Assembly: GCA_900323505.1 (NCBI GenBank)
Contig: OOIN01000002.1
Coordinates: 558,001-622,000 of the forward strand
Source of the DNA: Ustilago trichophora
Taxonomy: Eukaryota; Basidiomycota; Ustilaginomycetes; Ustilaginales; Ustilaginaceae
Length of the DNA stretch: 64,000 nucleotides
Direction of reading: 5' to 3'
Shown here in pieces: positions 38,843 through 49,824 of this stretch. How positions within the stretch are numbered: position 1 is the stretch's first letter; each line of letters opens with the position of its first letter. The notes beneath the pieces were generated by a model. That model did no database searches. It was not told the origin of the DNA and saw only the letters and a list, made by a program, of their open reading frames with translations. The position numbers and the translations under genes were made by a program.

Positions 38843-39709
38843 ATGTACACGGCTCTCCCTCGCTCGTCGCTCTTAAGCGTGGCTCTTCGTCACAGCTCCC
38901 CATCGCACCTTGTGCAACAACGTCTCGCTTCCAACAGAACCATCACTACCACCATCAACATCAACACAAACCCTCGTGTAGCTTACCGCTCCAAGGCCGC
39001 TCCTTCTCCTTTTGCCTCAAAAGCTTCGATCCGATCTCACTCGAGCTGCTCAAACAAAATGTTGCAAGTCACTGATCTCCTCAAGAAGAACGAGGCCTGG
39101 AGCGCCAACTTCACCTCGACCAAGCCTGAGCTCGCTGCCCAGCTTGCAGAGACACAGACTCCCAAGATCCTTTGGATCGGATGTGCTGACTCGCGAGTCC
39201 CCGAGTCGGTGGTTTGCGATGCCAACCCAGGCGAGATCTTTGTCACCCGTAACATCGCCAACCAGTTCCGCCTCGATGACGACAACGCGTTGAGTGTCCT
39301 CACTTTCGCTGTCCAGGCATTGGGTATCGAGCACGTCGTAGTTGTTGGTCACACCTCGTGCGGTGGTGTCAACGCAGCCATTGCCGGCGCTGGCGCTCCT
39401 CCTTCCGAAGAGGCTCTTCAGTCGAGCGCCCTTCTCCGTCACCTTGTTCCCTTGACCCAGGTCGCAAAGAAGGTCGTCGACGCCAACCCATCCCTGCAGG
39501 GCTCCGAGCTCGCACAAAAGGTCATCTACGAGTCGGTCAAGCTTCAAGTCGACAACATCGTCTCGACCAACATCATCCAGGACAACTGGAAAGGCGTCAC
39601 CTCGCCCCTCTCTGGCCAGGTCATGAACAAGGTCCAGGTGCATGGTCTTTGCTACGACATTGCAAAGGCACAGCTCATCGACCTTGACCTCACCCGATCG
39701 GCTGCCTAA
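38843..39709 (+). CDS. NCE103: Beta-class carbonic anhydrase, probable mitochondrial form (288 aa)
   Basis: Interconverts carbon dioxide and bicarbonate, supplying bicarbonate to carboxylases. The catalytic core begins near residue 73 (MLQVTDLLKKN). It carries the zinc ligands Cys114, His170 and Cys173 and the Asp116/Arg118 dyad in the motifs IGCADSRVPES and GHTSCGG. The C-terminal part (IQDNWK, VHGLCYDIAKAQL) is typical for the family. I chose the ATG at 38843 because the 72 residues before the core are rich in Arg, Ser and Thr with almost no acidic residues, as in a mitochondrial presequence. A second in-frame ATG at 39059 would give a 216-residue cytosolic form, the size of many fungal enzymes. 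The open frame continues further upstream without homology. The gene is convergent with the P450. Confidence 0.92.
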   Translation: MYTALPRSSLLSVALRHSSPSHLVQQRLASNRTITTTININTNPRVAYRSKAAPSPFASKASIRSHSSCSNKMLQVTDLLKKNEAWSANFTSTKPELAAQLAETQTPKILWIGCADSRVPESVVCDANPGEIFVTRNIANQFRLDDDNALSVLTFAVQALGIEHVVVVGHTSCGGVNAAIAGAGAPPSEEALQSSALLRHLVPLTQVAKKVVDANPSLQGSELAQKVIYESVKLQVDNIVSTNIIQDNWKGVTSPLSGQVMNKVQVHGLCYDIAKAQLIDLDLTRSAA

Positions 39710-40043
39710 ACACCCCAAAAAGGCTGCTCAAGCCGTCCGAACATTCTGTACCCCTTTTCCCGATCGCATCCAATAATATAGAGTCACGCATGTATTCCCT
39801 CTTGCACACGTAATCGCAAGGCCAGAGATTCTGGCTTTTCACCTAGGACTCATCACCTCAGCGGAGCTAAACACTGAACAGGCGCCGAACTGCCCGAATC
39901 GAATGGCACAGCTTATGAAAGCGAGATACACGCCATTCACAGCAGAACGAGTCACAGCCGGTTTGTATTCACAGATGGATCCTTCCGATGCATTCCTAGT
40001 GACGACAGAGTAAGTGTTCAAGGCGAAATGAGTGGCCGCTAGT
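39710..40043. other. Convergent 3' intergenic region
   Basis: About 330 nt between the tail-to-tail carbonic anhydrase and P450 genes. An AATAATATAG stretch at about 39772 may be part of the polyadenylation signal. Nothing else is seen. Confidence 0.5.
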
Positions 40044-41837
40044 CTAGAGAGGATCGACAACAAAGCGCAGAGGCAGCTGGCTTCCCTCCTTCTCGTATCC
40101 AATCACCGCCGGCCTCTGCACGACCGCTTCGACACTCTTGTACTTCAACCCTTCCACCGGCTCGATGCGGTACTTTGCCAGCACTCTAATCAAGATGATC
40201 TTCATCTCGGTCATGGCGAACTTGTTACCAATGCAAACTTTTGGCCCGCCATTGAAGACAAATGAACCGAAAGGGGAAGGTAGCTTCGACTTGGCATGCA
40301 ATTCGGGAAGGTGATTCCAGCGATCTGGCTTGAAGAGGTGTGTCTCGGGCCCGAAGTACTTTTGGTCAAGATTGTTGCCCGTAACCGAGATGGCGATTTC
40401 CTTGCCTGCGGTGATGGGGATGCTGCTGAGGGTTCGACCGTCTTTTGTCTTGAGCGGGGTGGTGACGGGAAGCTGGTCGTCCTTTGCGGCGTATCGGAAG
40501 GTCGTGACTACGGGTGGTCGGAGACGGAGGGTTTCTTGGATGGCGTGGTCGAGAGGTCGCATTTCGTCGCTGTTGAGGTCGGCCCAGGTGAGCTCTTCGA
40601 TTGCTTCCGCGTCCTTATCTAGCGCTCGGAGGGCTTTCTGGATCTTGCTACGCAGCGTCTGCTGGTACTCTGGGTTGAGGGCGAGGAAGTAGGTGCACCA
40701 GCTCATCGTTGTCGCTGTCGTCTCGTGTCCGGCAAAGATGAAAGTGACAATCTGACCAGCGAGCGTTTCGTCCGACATTCGGTCTTCCTCGCGAATTTCA
40801 GGCGACATGTTGGCACGCATGAGAAGATGCAAGATGTCCTTCTTGCCGCCGAATGTTTCCTTAGCGTCGACACCCGCCTCGAGCTCCTTGCGGATCTGCT
40901 TGGCCTTCGCCTGTACAATCTTGTGCGAGACCTTGATAAGCTCGCTCCTCATCTCGCGCAGCTTGCGCACGTTGTCCGTCAGGGGCAGGATGTAGAGCAG
41001 CGACGGAACGACAAAGAACATGAATGCTCCCACGATCGCGTCGAGTGGCGACACATTCATCGTCGAAGTCATAGCAGCATGAAAGGTCGATCGGACAGCC
41101 AACCCATTGGGTCCCTGTTCGACAGCGCCAAAGTCGTAATCGAATCCGGCACGACCAATGATGTCTAGTGTAACACGACCAAACCATTTCACGGAATCCT
41201 TGACGTCCTTGCCCCAACGCTTTTCGAGCGAGGTATCCTTGGCAAAGCGGTCCATCATTTGGTTGGTCGCGTGCGTAAAGATGGGCATGAGACCGCGAAG
41301 CGACTCGACGGAGAACGCAGGTGCCAGCATTTTGCGCTGCTTCTTGTGCTCATCGCCAAAGACGGCTACGATACCATCACCAATAATGATCTTGGTTGCT
41401 TTCGTTCCAGCTGTGCTACGAGTGTAGTTGTAGCTGTCGTTAAGGACATGGTTCATCGTGGCTGCATCGCGGGTGACGAGAAGCTCCCCGCCGAGAGGGC
41501 GGGGGAAGACCAGGTGGTCGGTTCCATATTCATCGTACAGTCGTGCGGTGGGGACACCGGGTGTGTCGGTGATGTCTATGCCTCCATCGCCAAGGATGGG
41601 CTCGCGATCGGCTGCTTCAGGGTTCTTGACGCCAAACTTCTTCTTCGAGTCGCGAGAGAAGCCGATGAAGTACGAGGTGCGTTTGGGTCCGGGCAGATTG
41701 GCCCATACTGATGGGCCTCTTGTGGCTTCTTTGAGGCCGAGGTAGAGGGCTGTCGCGACAATGAGGGCAAAGAGGCCAGCGAGGATGGGATGTGCGTGGC
41801 TCCAGCGAAGGACCGTGTCAGATATGGTGGTCGACAT
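40044..41837 (-). CDS. Microsomal cytochrome P450 monooxygenase (597 aa)
   Basis: Heme-thiolate enzyme, predicted to be anchored in the endoplasmic reticulum by an N-terminal helix (about residues 17-36, ILAGLFALIVATALYLGL) followed by the proline hinge NLPGPKR. The I-helix oxygen-binding motif AGHETTATT is at 369-377, the ExxR motif ETLR at 435-438, and the heme loop FNGGPKVCIGNKFA at 528-541 with Cys535 as the iron ligand. It is slightly longer than the usual 500-550 residues. The general layout resembles CYP4/CYP52-like and related basidiomycete families. I cannot name the subfamily or substrate. The start at 41837 (MSTTISDTV) lies just before the membrane anchor; the frame is open 14 codons further upstream. 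No biosynthetic neighbours suggest a pathway. Confidence 0.92.
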   Translation of the reverse strand: MSTTISDTVLRWSHAHPILAGLFALIVATALYLGLKEATRGPSVWANLPGPKRTSYFIGFSRDSKKKFGVKNPEAADREPILGDGGIDITDTPGVPTARLYDEYGTDHLVFPRPLGGELLVTRDAATMNHVLNDSYNYTRSTAGTKATKIIIGDGIVAVFGDEHKKQRKMLAPAFSVESLRGLMPIFTHATNQMMDRFAKDTSLEKRWGKDVKDSVKWFGRVTLDIIGRAGFDYDFGAVEQGPNGLAVRSTFHAAMTSTMNVSPLDAIVGAFMFFVVPSLLYILPLTDNVRKLREMRSELIKVSHKIVQAKAKQIRKELEAGVDAKETFGGKKDILHLLMRANMSPEIREEDRMSDETLAGQIVTFIFAGHETTATTMSWCTYFLALNPEYQQTLRSKIQKALRALDKDAEAIEELTWADLNSDEMRPLDHAIQETLRLRPPVVTTFRYAAKDDQLPVTTPLKTKDGRTLSSIPITAGKEIAISVTGNNLDQKYFGPETHLFKPDRWNHLPELHAKSKLPSPFGSFVFNGGPKVCIGNKFAMTEMKIILIRVLAKYRIEPVEGLKYKSVEAVVQRPAVIGYEKEGSQLPLRFVVDPL

Positions 41838-43252
41838 TTCCTCGGCTGATCGACAATCCTTCCAGGACAGGCAGGACAAGGTGACGGTCTAGGAGGTCGA
41901 GGTGGTTAGGAGTGATGGTGTGGAAAGAAGAAGAAGATGGGACGTCAAACTAGGTGGATTCCATGATCAGCAGGGCATACAGGAACACTTCAGTCGGGCT
42001 CACTGGGAGCGGCGGAATCCGATGACGGAACTATAGCCAGGGTTGCACGGCGATCATTGAGGCGATGAACAACACCTTTACCTCATCGAACCAGCGCTGT
42101 CGCGGATATACACTGTCTCCGCAAGCCATTGCAGTCCATTCAAGCAAAGAGCGGGTGAAGGGGCAGACCCTGAGGAAAATTACCGTCGGCAATCATACGA
42201 ACTGCAGGATCCTTTCAACCCAGTTACAACCATCCCACATTGCAGAGGCGATAACAGCAACAGGTAGCTGAATCAGGAGAAATTTGGCCTCAGTTCGATG
42301 AAAGGGAGCCGTCTGCGGAGGCATTCCAAAAGGGCATTCATTGACCGGCAGAAGTGTGAACATCATTCGAGTTTGGTTGACTAGTGAGTGAGTGACAGTA
42401 CCGATCGTGCAGAGCATTCCATTGCCGACTCGCCGTGTGCGGTATCACAAGGCAGACATAAGAGGCGCAATCTGGGAGCGGAGTAACTGTAGCGAGAGAG
42501 TGAGGGAAAATCGTGCTCCTTTCTCGCCTGCCTGGTACAGTACAGCACTTGCTTTGGCTTACGAGAAGCGCAGCCGAATTTGACATGAGATTGCTTGAAT
42601 TTGCTCTTCTGCGGTCAGCAAGCGCGGCAGTATATCACATGCTCAACAAGGTAGGCTGCCACGATTCGCTCTATTGGAACAACATGATATTAGGTGCCTT
42701 CATGACCTGAATGTAATGCAGCAGACCATACGATCCTAAGAGTCGGATGATGGAGCAGATGATGCGAGTCTGGCAACGGCTCGCTTTTCACCCAAATCAG
42801 GCTGATCAGAGTTGGCCGCGGAAAAAATCGACGACTCGGAATGAGCTGTGTGTGGAGCGGTCTCTATTCCTGCGGAATTCAGTCGTCCACGCACCTCGAT
42901 CATTGTATGAGCCTCCCGCATTCTTCTTCTCAACGTTCAGATGCATTTCCTGCAACGGTCAACAGAGCTGAATTGAGCCTTGACGAACGCAACGCCGCGG
43001 TATTTACACAGAGTTGCTATTCAGGTATCGACTGTAGGTATCCGGAAGGCGGAACTGAGAGGCTTTGTCTTTCTAGTTCTCCGGGTCATGCCGCCCCTTT
43101 GGTCGTTGGCAATCCGGATATAGGTGGCATGGCTCTTCTGCAACAGAAAATTTCAGAGACCACTGAGGTTGAGCGAGGGCACCTTGAAGTGGTGCAGGAA
43201 GAATGCTCGTATGCGGTGGAGCTGACATTATTGTACAATCGAAGCAAGGAAA
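41838..43252. other. Intergenic region upstream of the P450
   Basis: It holds the P450 promoter and leader and a TACAGTAC word at about 42536-42543. The plus-strand frame at 42841-43317 runs antisense into the last exon of the next gene and shows no family features. No gene is supported. Confidence 0.5.
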
Positions 43253-44672
43253 CTAGAGATACGCCTCGTAATCGGCCTCGGTCAGCTCATATCCCCACTG
43301 CCACAGCGTCTGCCTGACCACTGGATTGACCGTGGGATCGTTCCATCGACCACCACCTTTGGCCGCCACGTTGGTTGCTAGCGACTTGCGGAATCGCCCA
43401 CCGGGACCACATGCCTTCAACCATCGCCCGATCTGACGTGCATCGTCAGCCGATCTGCGACCGAGGAAGAAGCGATAGTACCACTGGAACCAGCCGCGTG
43501 GGTCAAGTGGGCGGATCCAGCCCGCCTTTTCCCAGTCCTCGAGCGACTGTCCCGCCTTGACCTTATACTTGTTACGCGAGGGCTCGAGCTGTGGGCGTCT
43601 GAGCATGTCGTCTACGTCCAAGTTTTCGAGCCAATGCTCTGGAAGTTCAGCTAATTCTGCCTCTACATCTATGGGTCGTTGTAGGACTCTCGAGTAGTAG
43701 TCTCTGCGAGTTGTGTAGCGCGTTAGATGCATCAGAGGGGCGAAGAGAGTTCAGTGTTGTCAGTGCTGGTTTCAATCTGTTTCAGCTCTTCCGCCATCTA
43801 TACGCCGTTCGCAGATACCAACCTAAACGCTGTTCCTCCGAATGCACCTTCGCGCAGCATCTCGTCTGGCGTGACATTTGGACGGAATTGTGCATACTTC
43901 TTCTCGAATACCAACGCCCCTCGACCCTTCCCATTGGTTATATGCTCTCGAGACGGCAAGGGCATCGTTCTTTCGTAGACTTCGTCGCCTCCGCTGCTAG
44001 GTAGCGGTGGTGGCGCCGGGTTCGAAAGCTTCTGAAGGATGGGTCTACCGGAAAGGTCAAAAGTGCGCGATCCGCGGCTGCTATTTGCTTCGTCGCTCTC
44101 ATCGTCCTCATCTGCCGTACCGCCACTGCCATTGGGTGGCGCTGAAGCACTTCCACCACGCCATCGAGGCACATAGGCGTCCGAATCATCTTCTTCGTCC
44201 GAGTCCCAGTCGGTGTACTTTGTTCGGGTGGAGGTGGAAGCTCGACTACTTCTACGCGTGCCCTGTCGCATCTTCCTCTCCTTCTTCTGCTTGAGAGGTC
44301 TAGCAATGGAAGGCAACAGATCTTTTTCGCGGTAAGATCGAGGACGACTGCCAGATGCGATACGAGATGACTTGCGAGAGCGTCCTTGCTGGCTCGATTC
44401 TGCGGATTCTACCGGACCACTTCGTCGTTTCGTTGTAGGCGCCTTTCTTTCTGGCGATGGCGAGCGGAGTCGTGTCGATGTCTGTTCATGGTGTGAGTCA
44501 TGGCATGTGAAGGGCTGGATGTCAGGTCATGTCGGAGCTGTTATAGGTATGGGCTTGATTGTGATGCATGTACAGTACTCACTGGATTTAATCCCAGACT
44601 AAGCATGAGTTCGGCATTCTTGCGGATGTTTTCCTGCCTGATCGCCTCGTAGTCCTGGTCCGCTTCTACCAT
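43253..44672 (-). CDS. Conserved unknown protein, three exons (399 aa)
   Basis: The function is unknown. I assembled the gene from splice signals. Exon 1 is 44583-44672 (30 codons, ATG at 44672) with donor GTGAGT. Exon 2 is 43823-44481, preceded by acceptor CAG. Exon 3 is 43253-43703, preceded by CAG with a CTAAC branch-like sequence in the 119-nt intron. The two junctions keep phase (0 and 2), and the sum is exactly 1200 nt. The N-terminus is helical (DYEAIRQENIRKNAELM). A basic, Ser-rich and then acidic disordered middle follows, then RPNVTPDEMLREGAFGGTAF joined to RDYYSRVL. The C-terminal domain holds NKYKVKAGQSLEDWEKAGWI, PRGWFQWYYRFFLGRRS and DARQIGRWLKACGPGGRFR. I recall this Trp/Arg-rich domain from many fungal proteins without assigned function. 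A nuclear role is possible given the composition but is not shown. Confidence 0.85.
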
Positions 44673-46410
44673 CTTTCCGTATTAAAGGCAGGAAGATCTC
44701 TCCCAGATCGAGCTGATTCGAATGATCGTGATGAAGATTGTCCTGAAGTACAGCTCGTGGATGAGGAGAATGACACGCATGCCTCAGCAAGAAGGGTTTC
44801 GTCTGGTCAAATTTCATGACCATTCCTCCACTTCCACTTTCATATTGTATGCAGCATGTGCAGACCAACACCGCGCATTTTCGCGTCCGCAAGTCACTGT
44901 TAGACTTTCTTGGGAGCCCTCCCGATATAGAGCATCGGCGATTAATCGGGCATTTGACCTCAATTTAGCCTCATCTAGCTCGACGTTTTCGCTTATTGCT
45001 GAGCAACACTGCCACGAAACCATTCACTAAGCCTGTTGCCACAGCTACCACGTTATACAGACGCCGTCGGGAGAACCCCTTAGATCCGGCCGATTTTAGG
45101 GAAGACCTTGACTTGGCAACTATGGTCGGCGCCTTGCCATCCGAAGCCAAGTGTCTTCCGTTGTCTGCATGAAGCTCGATGCAGTACAGTAGCGAGGAGG
45201 GTGGGAAGACTTGGCAGAAAAGCATCGGGTGAGAGAGGCACAGAAGAACCTGCTGTGTCCGTTCCAGAAGTGACCGTCGGTGACTTTGGTCGAAGCAGTA
45301 TCGTAAGCCGTTCTTTGTCTGGGCTCAGGGCGATCCGGACCCGAAATCCAGTCACTGTATCTATACCAGCTCAGTAGAACGGAAAGATAAGCACGAGATT
45401 GCCGGAGAGCTGTGTTGCATGCTGTCCGCTATGCGTACGAGTGCTTTACACAAAAAGAATTTGGCCGTGGTCGGCTGAGTGAGTTGGATGGATGCGCAAT
45501 GTGCTTTGCGAATGCCAAGACTTTGCCAAGCCACTGTTCGTCATTTTCCGGTGCAAATGCCATCGCGTGCTGTGCTACAGTGTGCTTTTTTTAAACAGCG
45601 CACTTCTTGAGCCCTGAAAACGCGGGGTGGCAGCAGCGGCCTGCATTGCCTTTTGACAGGGCTTTCCAAGCCCAGCTAGCCCAGTTGCAAGGATTGGCCA
45701 GGATTGGCTGCTCAGCATGACACTCTCCCCTACACTGCACTGCATTTCCGCAGTTGTTCTCTTCCCCCACAGCCTTTCGCCTTCCATGCAACTCGCTGCG
45801 CTTGGCAGAACGTGCTCAGAAACTTGCGCGCACGTCCAAGATGGCCTTCGATCCTGCTCAACGCCGTTCTGAAAGCCTGCACTGCCCATGTCACGTCACC
45901 TAAGATTGTGTGGCCAGTTGAAGGGTTTGCAACATGACGACGCCTAAAGTGCCTTATCGGTTGGGAAACAGCTGGCCAATGACCCTGTTCTTGGCCTACC
46001 ATTTGGCTCGTCCCTTGCCTTCTGTCAGCCGAATCATCAGCATGAGGGCAGCCTAGAAGCCAGTCCTGCCACGTCTTGTGGACCTGCCTTGGCTAACATG
46101 GCTTCCTAACCGCCGCACTTCAGCAAAGTTGAGACTATGCCGTGTTTTGTATATAGACGTACCAAAGCTGAGCAGATTCGTTCCGGCTATCCTTATTCTT
46201 ACTTTTCCCACAACGATCTGGACTGCTGTTCACTCTTGACAAGCGTTCCAGTTTGAAGATTCTAGCGTTCTTCGCTCGTATATTTCTGCATTCCAAAGCC
46301 TGATAAGCTTTCCTTCTGTCTTTGCTTCAAAAAGCGTCCTTCGTGATCCTACTAGCTCGTGTGCATTGCGCCTCAGCAGTGACAACCTTTTCAACGCAAA
46401 CCCAAAACCG
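44673..46410. other. Divergent intergenic region before ENA
   Basis: The region lies between the divergently transcribed three-exon gene and the ENA ATPase. GTAC-type words occur at about 45183-45192. No gene is recognised. The ENA frame is open from 46366, but its first ATG is at 46411. Confidence 0.5.
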
Positions 46411-49400
46411 ATGGTTCAAGGTCATGGCTGCGACTCTTCTCCTGGCAAAGGATCTTCACAGCCCCACCAGCTCGCCGGAGACCAAGCTCGTGCTACCTCT
46501 GACGCTGAAGAACCCCCTTGTAGTGGTTACTCCCACGACCCTCAGCATCAACACCAACAACAACCTCCTTCCCATCAGCAACAGCATGATGTCGACATTC
46601 CTGTCCAACACGAAAAGGCTCAGCACGACCAGCACCATGTCACGGTCGTCGACCTTCAGCAGGACACGGTCAGCAGCACCACGTCATCGATTCCCAGCCG
46701 CCGATCCTCCACCCTTACCGCAGCGGTTGATCTGCATCAACCGCATTCCCTAGAGGCCGACCAGGTGATTGCTCAGTTTTCAAGTGATCTCAACACCGGT
46801 CTCTCCGAGGACCAGGCGGCCACTCGCCTCAGCGAACATGGTCCTAATCAGCTCAAGGAGACCAACAAGGTCAGCGCCACCTCGATCCTGATCCGACAGA
46901 TGGCCAACGCCCTCACCCTCGTTCTGCTCGCCGCCATGGCTCTCTCCTTCGGTGTCAAGGACTGGGTCGAGGGTGGAGTCGTCACCGCCGTCATCGTCAC
47001 CAACGTGCTCATCGGTTTCATTCAAGAGTACAAGGCTGAACGCACCATGGCTTCGCTGCGCACGCTCTCTTCGCCTAACGCCAATGTGCTCCGAAACTCC
47101 GCCATCCGACAGCTCCCATCGTCAGATCTCGTCGCTGGTGACATAGTTCACTTCCGCGCGGGTGACCTTGTGCCCGCCGATGTTCGTCTCGTCACCATCA
47201 GCAACCTAGAGATCGACGAGGCTCCCCTGACCGGAGAGTCGGTCCCCGCCATCAAGACGACCGGCCCCCTCACTCGACCTCACCTTGGCCCCGCTGACCG
47301 TACCAACCTCGCATATGCCGGTACCACTGTCACCAAGGGTCGAGCTGTCGGCGTTGTCGTCGCCACCGGGATGAACACCCAGATTGGTCAGATCGCCACC
47401 GCTCTTGCCAAGAAGGGTTCCAAGGAGGATGCCGAGCGTCCTTGGTACAAGCGCACCTGGGACTCCATCGCTACCTTCCTGGGTGTTCGCGAAGGTACTC
47501 CTCTCCAGATCAAGCTCAACAAGTTCGCCTACGTCCTCTTATTTCTCGCCATCGTATGCGCTATCATCGTCTTTGGTGTTGCCGAATTCGACATCAACAA
47601 CGAGGTCATCCTGTATGCCATCGCACTTGGTATCGGTGTCATTCCCGAGTCGCTCGTCGCCGTCCTCACCATCACCTTCAGTGTCGGTGCTAAGCGTATG
47701 GCCGAGAGCAATGTCGTGGTCCGTCGTCTTGACGCCCTTGAGGCGCTCGGTGGTGTCACCGACATTTGCAGTGACAAGACCGGAACACTCACCCAGGGCA
47801 AGATGGTTGTCCGTCAAGGTTGGTCGCTTGCCTCCGGCAAGCAACAAAGCTTTGATGTCGAGCAGACTGGTGCTACCGCGTTCGATCCCAAGGGCCGTGT
47901 TCTCCTGCCCTCTTCTTCCGCCGATGCCGAGCTCGAGCCCGTCGAACATGACCAGCTCCCCGACTCGATCCGCAACCTCGCTACAGCTGCTTCGCTCTGT
48001 AACATTGCCGAAATCGAACAGAAGGAGGACGGTGCTTGGACTGCCCGCGGTGACCCCACCGAAATCGCACTTCAGGTCTTCGCAATCAAGCTTCAACTCT
48101 CGCGTGACTCGCTTACGCATGGCGACCGTGCTGCCTACACCCACGAGCTCGAGTTCCCCTTCGACAGCACTTTGAAGCGAATGACCAGTGTCTACCGCCG
48201 CAACATCCAGAATGTCGCTGACCGCATTTTCTTTATGAAGGGTGCCGTCGAGCAGGTACTTGCCTGCTGCCATAACACCGACGACACCGCCCGCAAGCTC
48301 ATCTTGAACCAGGTCGAGACCATGGCCTCGCAGGGACTTCGTGTCCTTGCCTTCGCGGAGCGAAGCATGGATGATGTACAGTTCAAGGAAGAGAGCGCTC
48401 GCACTTCCAGCGCCTCTCAGGTCGACGATGCTGACGAGTCCGGTACCATCAGCACCACCACCGAGAAGGAGAAGAAGTACACGAACGGCCGTGATGCTGC
48501 TCCAAGTCTTTCGCGTGCTGCCGCCGAGCAGGATTTCAGCTTCATTGGTCTGCTTGGTATCTACGATCCTCCCCGTGCCGAAACTCGTGCCGCTGTCGAG
48601 GCCTGCAAGCGTGCCGGTATCATCGTTCACATGCTCACTGGTGATCACCCTGCCACCGCACACGCCATCGCCAAGGAAGTCGCTATCGTCGATGGCACTG
48701 AAGGTGCTTCGGCTGTCATGACGGCTGCTCAGTTTGACGGTTTGACTGACGCCGAAATCGATGCTCTCGAGGATCTGCCCCTTGTGGTTGCTCGCTGCTC
48801 GCCCGCAACCAAGGTCCGCATGATCGCCGCCGGTAAGCGCCGTGGTCGCTACCTGGCCATGACGGGTGACGGGATCAATGATGCTCCTTCGCTCAAGCAA
48901 GCCCCTGTCGGTATCGGTATGGGTACTGGTACTGACGTCGCCAAGGACAGCTCCGATCTTGTGCTTACCGACGACAGGTTCGACTCGATTGTCAAGGGTA
49001 TCCGCGAGGGCCGAGCCATCTTTGACAACATTCAGCGCTTCCTCATCGGTCTTCTTGTCGCCAACGTGGCCGAGGTGCTCTTGCTTCTCTGTGGTCTCGG
49101 TGTGCGTGATGCTGACGAGGAGTCGGTCTTCCCATTGGCCCCTGTCGGTATTCTCTGGGTCAACATGGTGACCGCCTCTCTTCCTGCCATCGGTCTCGGC
49201 CTCGAGCCTGGTGAAAGTGATATCATGGAGCGTCCTCCTCACGATCTGCGTGCCGGTGTGCTGAGCCGCTCGGTCATCATTGATACGCTCGTCTATGGTA
49301 TCACGATGGGTATCACTTGTCTGGTCGGCTTCCTGCTGATGATCTACCCTATCGGCGGTGGTCAGATCGCACTCGACTGCAACCACTCATCGGCTGCCTC

Positions 49401-49824
49401 GTGCGAGCCCATCTTCCAAGCACGATCCGCTGTGTTCACCACCTTGACACTTCAGCTGCTCTTGATCTGTTGGGAGCTGATTAGTATGGAGAGATCGTTC
49501 TTCAGCATGTCGCCTGCCAAGCATCTTTGGAAGAATCCCATGCTGCTCTGGTCGGTCGTGTTCGGTATCGCCACCATCCCGATCGCGCTCTACGTTCCCA
49601 AGTTCAACACCGACGTTTTCCGTCACGCTCCCATGGGCGGGACTGGATGGGGTATCTCGATGGCCATGACCGTAGCATTTATTGCCGTTGTCGAGCTCTG
49701 GAAGGCCCTTGCTCGTCGTGGCCGCTGGCCTTGGTTGGCTAGAATTTCGGGCGGTCAACGCGGCCTCGAGCGTCGTCTTGCCAAGAAGCGCCAGCAGTCT
49801 GAAAAGTCGATGGCCACTGCCTAA
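46411..49824 (+). CDS. ENA: ENA-type (P-type IID) sodium/potassium-exporting ATPase (1137 aa)
   Basis: Pumps Na+ or K+ out of the cell at the cost of ATP, and is important at high salt and alkaline pH. The hydrophilic N-terminus (about 110 residues) is rich in Gln/His. Key motifs: TGES at 274-277 (actuator domain), the membrane motif IPESLVAVLTIT near 411-422 (ENA variant of the PEGL motif of Ca2+ pumps), the phosphorylated Asp455 in DKTGTLTQGK, and GDGINDAPSLKQA from 819. C-terminal helices follow, including ILWVNMVTASLPAIGLGLEP. Length matches fungal ENA proteins. The start is the ATG at 46411; nothing upstream is conserved. Smuts are known to have more than one ENA pump, with plasma-membrane and internal-membrane versions, and I cannot tell which this is. 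Confidence 0.93.
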   Translation: MVQGHGCDSSPGKGSSQPHQLAGDQARATSDAEEPPCSGYSHDPQHQHQQQPPSHQQQHDVDIPVQHEKAQHDQHHVTVVDLQQDTVSSTTSSIPSRRSSTLTAAVDLHQPHSLEADQVIAQFSSDLNTGLSEDQAATRLSEHGPNQLKETNKVSATSILIRQMANALTLVLLAAMALSFGVKDWVEGGVVTAVIVTNVLIGFIQEYKAERTMASLRTLSSPNANVLRNSAIRQLPSSDLVAGDIVHFRAGDLVPADVRLVTISNLEIDEAPLTGESVPAIKTTGPLTRPHLGPADRTNLAYAGTTVTKGRAVGVVVATGMNTQIGQIATALAKKGSKEDAERPWYKRTWDSIATFLGVREGTPLQIKLNKFAYVLLFLAIVCAIIVFGVAEFDINNEVILYAIALGIGVIPESLVAVLTITFSVGAKRMAESNVVVRRLDALEALGGVTDICSDKTGTLTQGKMVVRQGWSLASGKQQSFDVEQTGATAFDPKGRVLLPSSSADAELEPVEHDQLPDSIRNLATAASLCNIAEIEQKEDGAWTARGDPTEIALQVFAIKLQLSRDSLTHGDRAAYTHELEFPFDSTLKRMTSVYRRNIQNVADRIFFMKGAVEQVLACCHNTDDTARKLILNQVETMASQGLRVLAFAERSMDDVQFKEESARTSSASQVDDADESGTISTTTEKEKKYTNGRDAAPSLSRAAAEQDFSFIGLLGIYDPPRAETRAAVEACKRAGIIVHMLTGDHPATAHAIAKEVAIVDGTEGASAVMTAAQFDGLTDAEIDALEDLPLVVARCSPATKVRMIAAGKRRGRYLAMTGDGINDAPSLKQAPVGIGMGTGTDVAKDSSDLVLTDDRFDSIVKGIREGRAIFDNIQRFLIGLLVANVAEVLLLLCGLGVRDADEESVFPLAPVGILWVNMVTASLPAIGLGLEPGESDIMERPPHDLRAGVLSRSVIIDTLVYGITMGITCLVGFLLMIYPIGGGQIALDCNHSSAASCEPIFQARSAVFTTLTLQLLLICWELISMERSFFSMSPAKHLWKNPMLLWSVVFGIATIPIALYVPKFNTDVFRHAPMGGTGWGISMAMTVAFIAVVELWKALARRGRWPWLARISGGQRGLERRLAKKRQQSEKSMATA

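Noticed and set aside
42841..43317. 158-codon plus-strand frame near 43 kb
   Set aside because: It runs antisense into exon 3 of the three-exon gene and has no conserved features.
47539..49386. 615-codon frame antisense to the ENA ATPase
   Set aside because: It is a shadow of a highly codon-biased gene. The sense frame carries all P-type ATPase motifs, and the antisense product has none.
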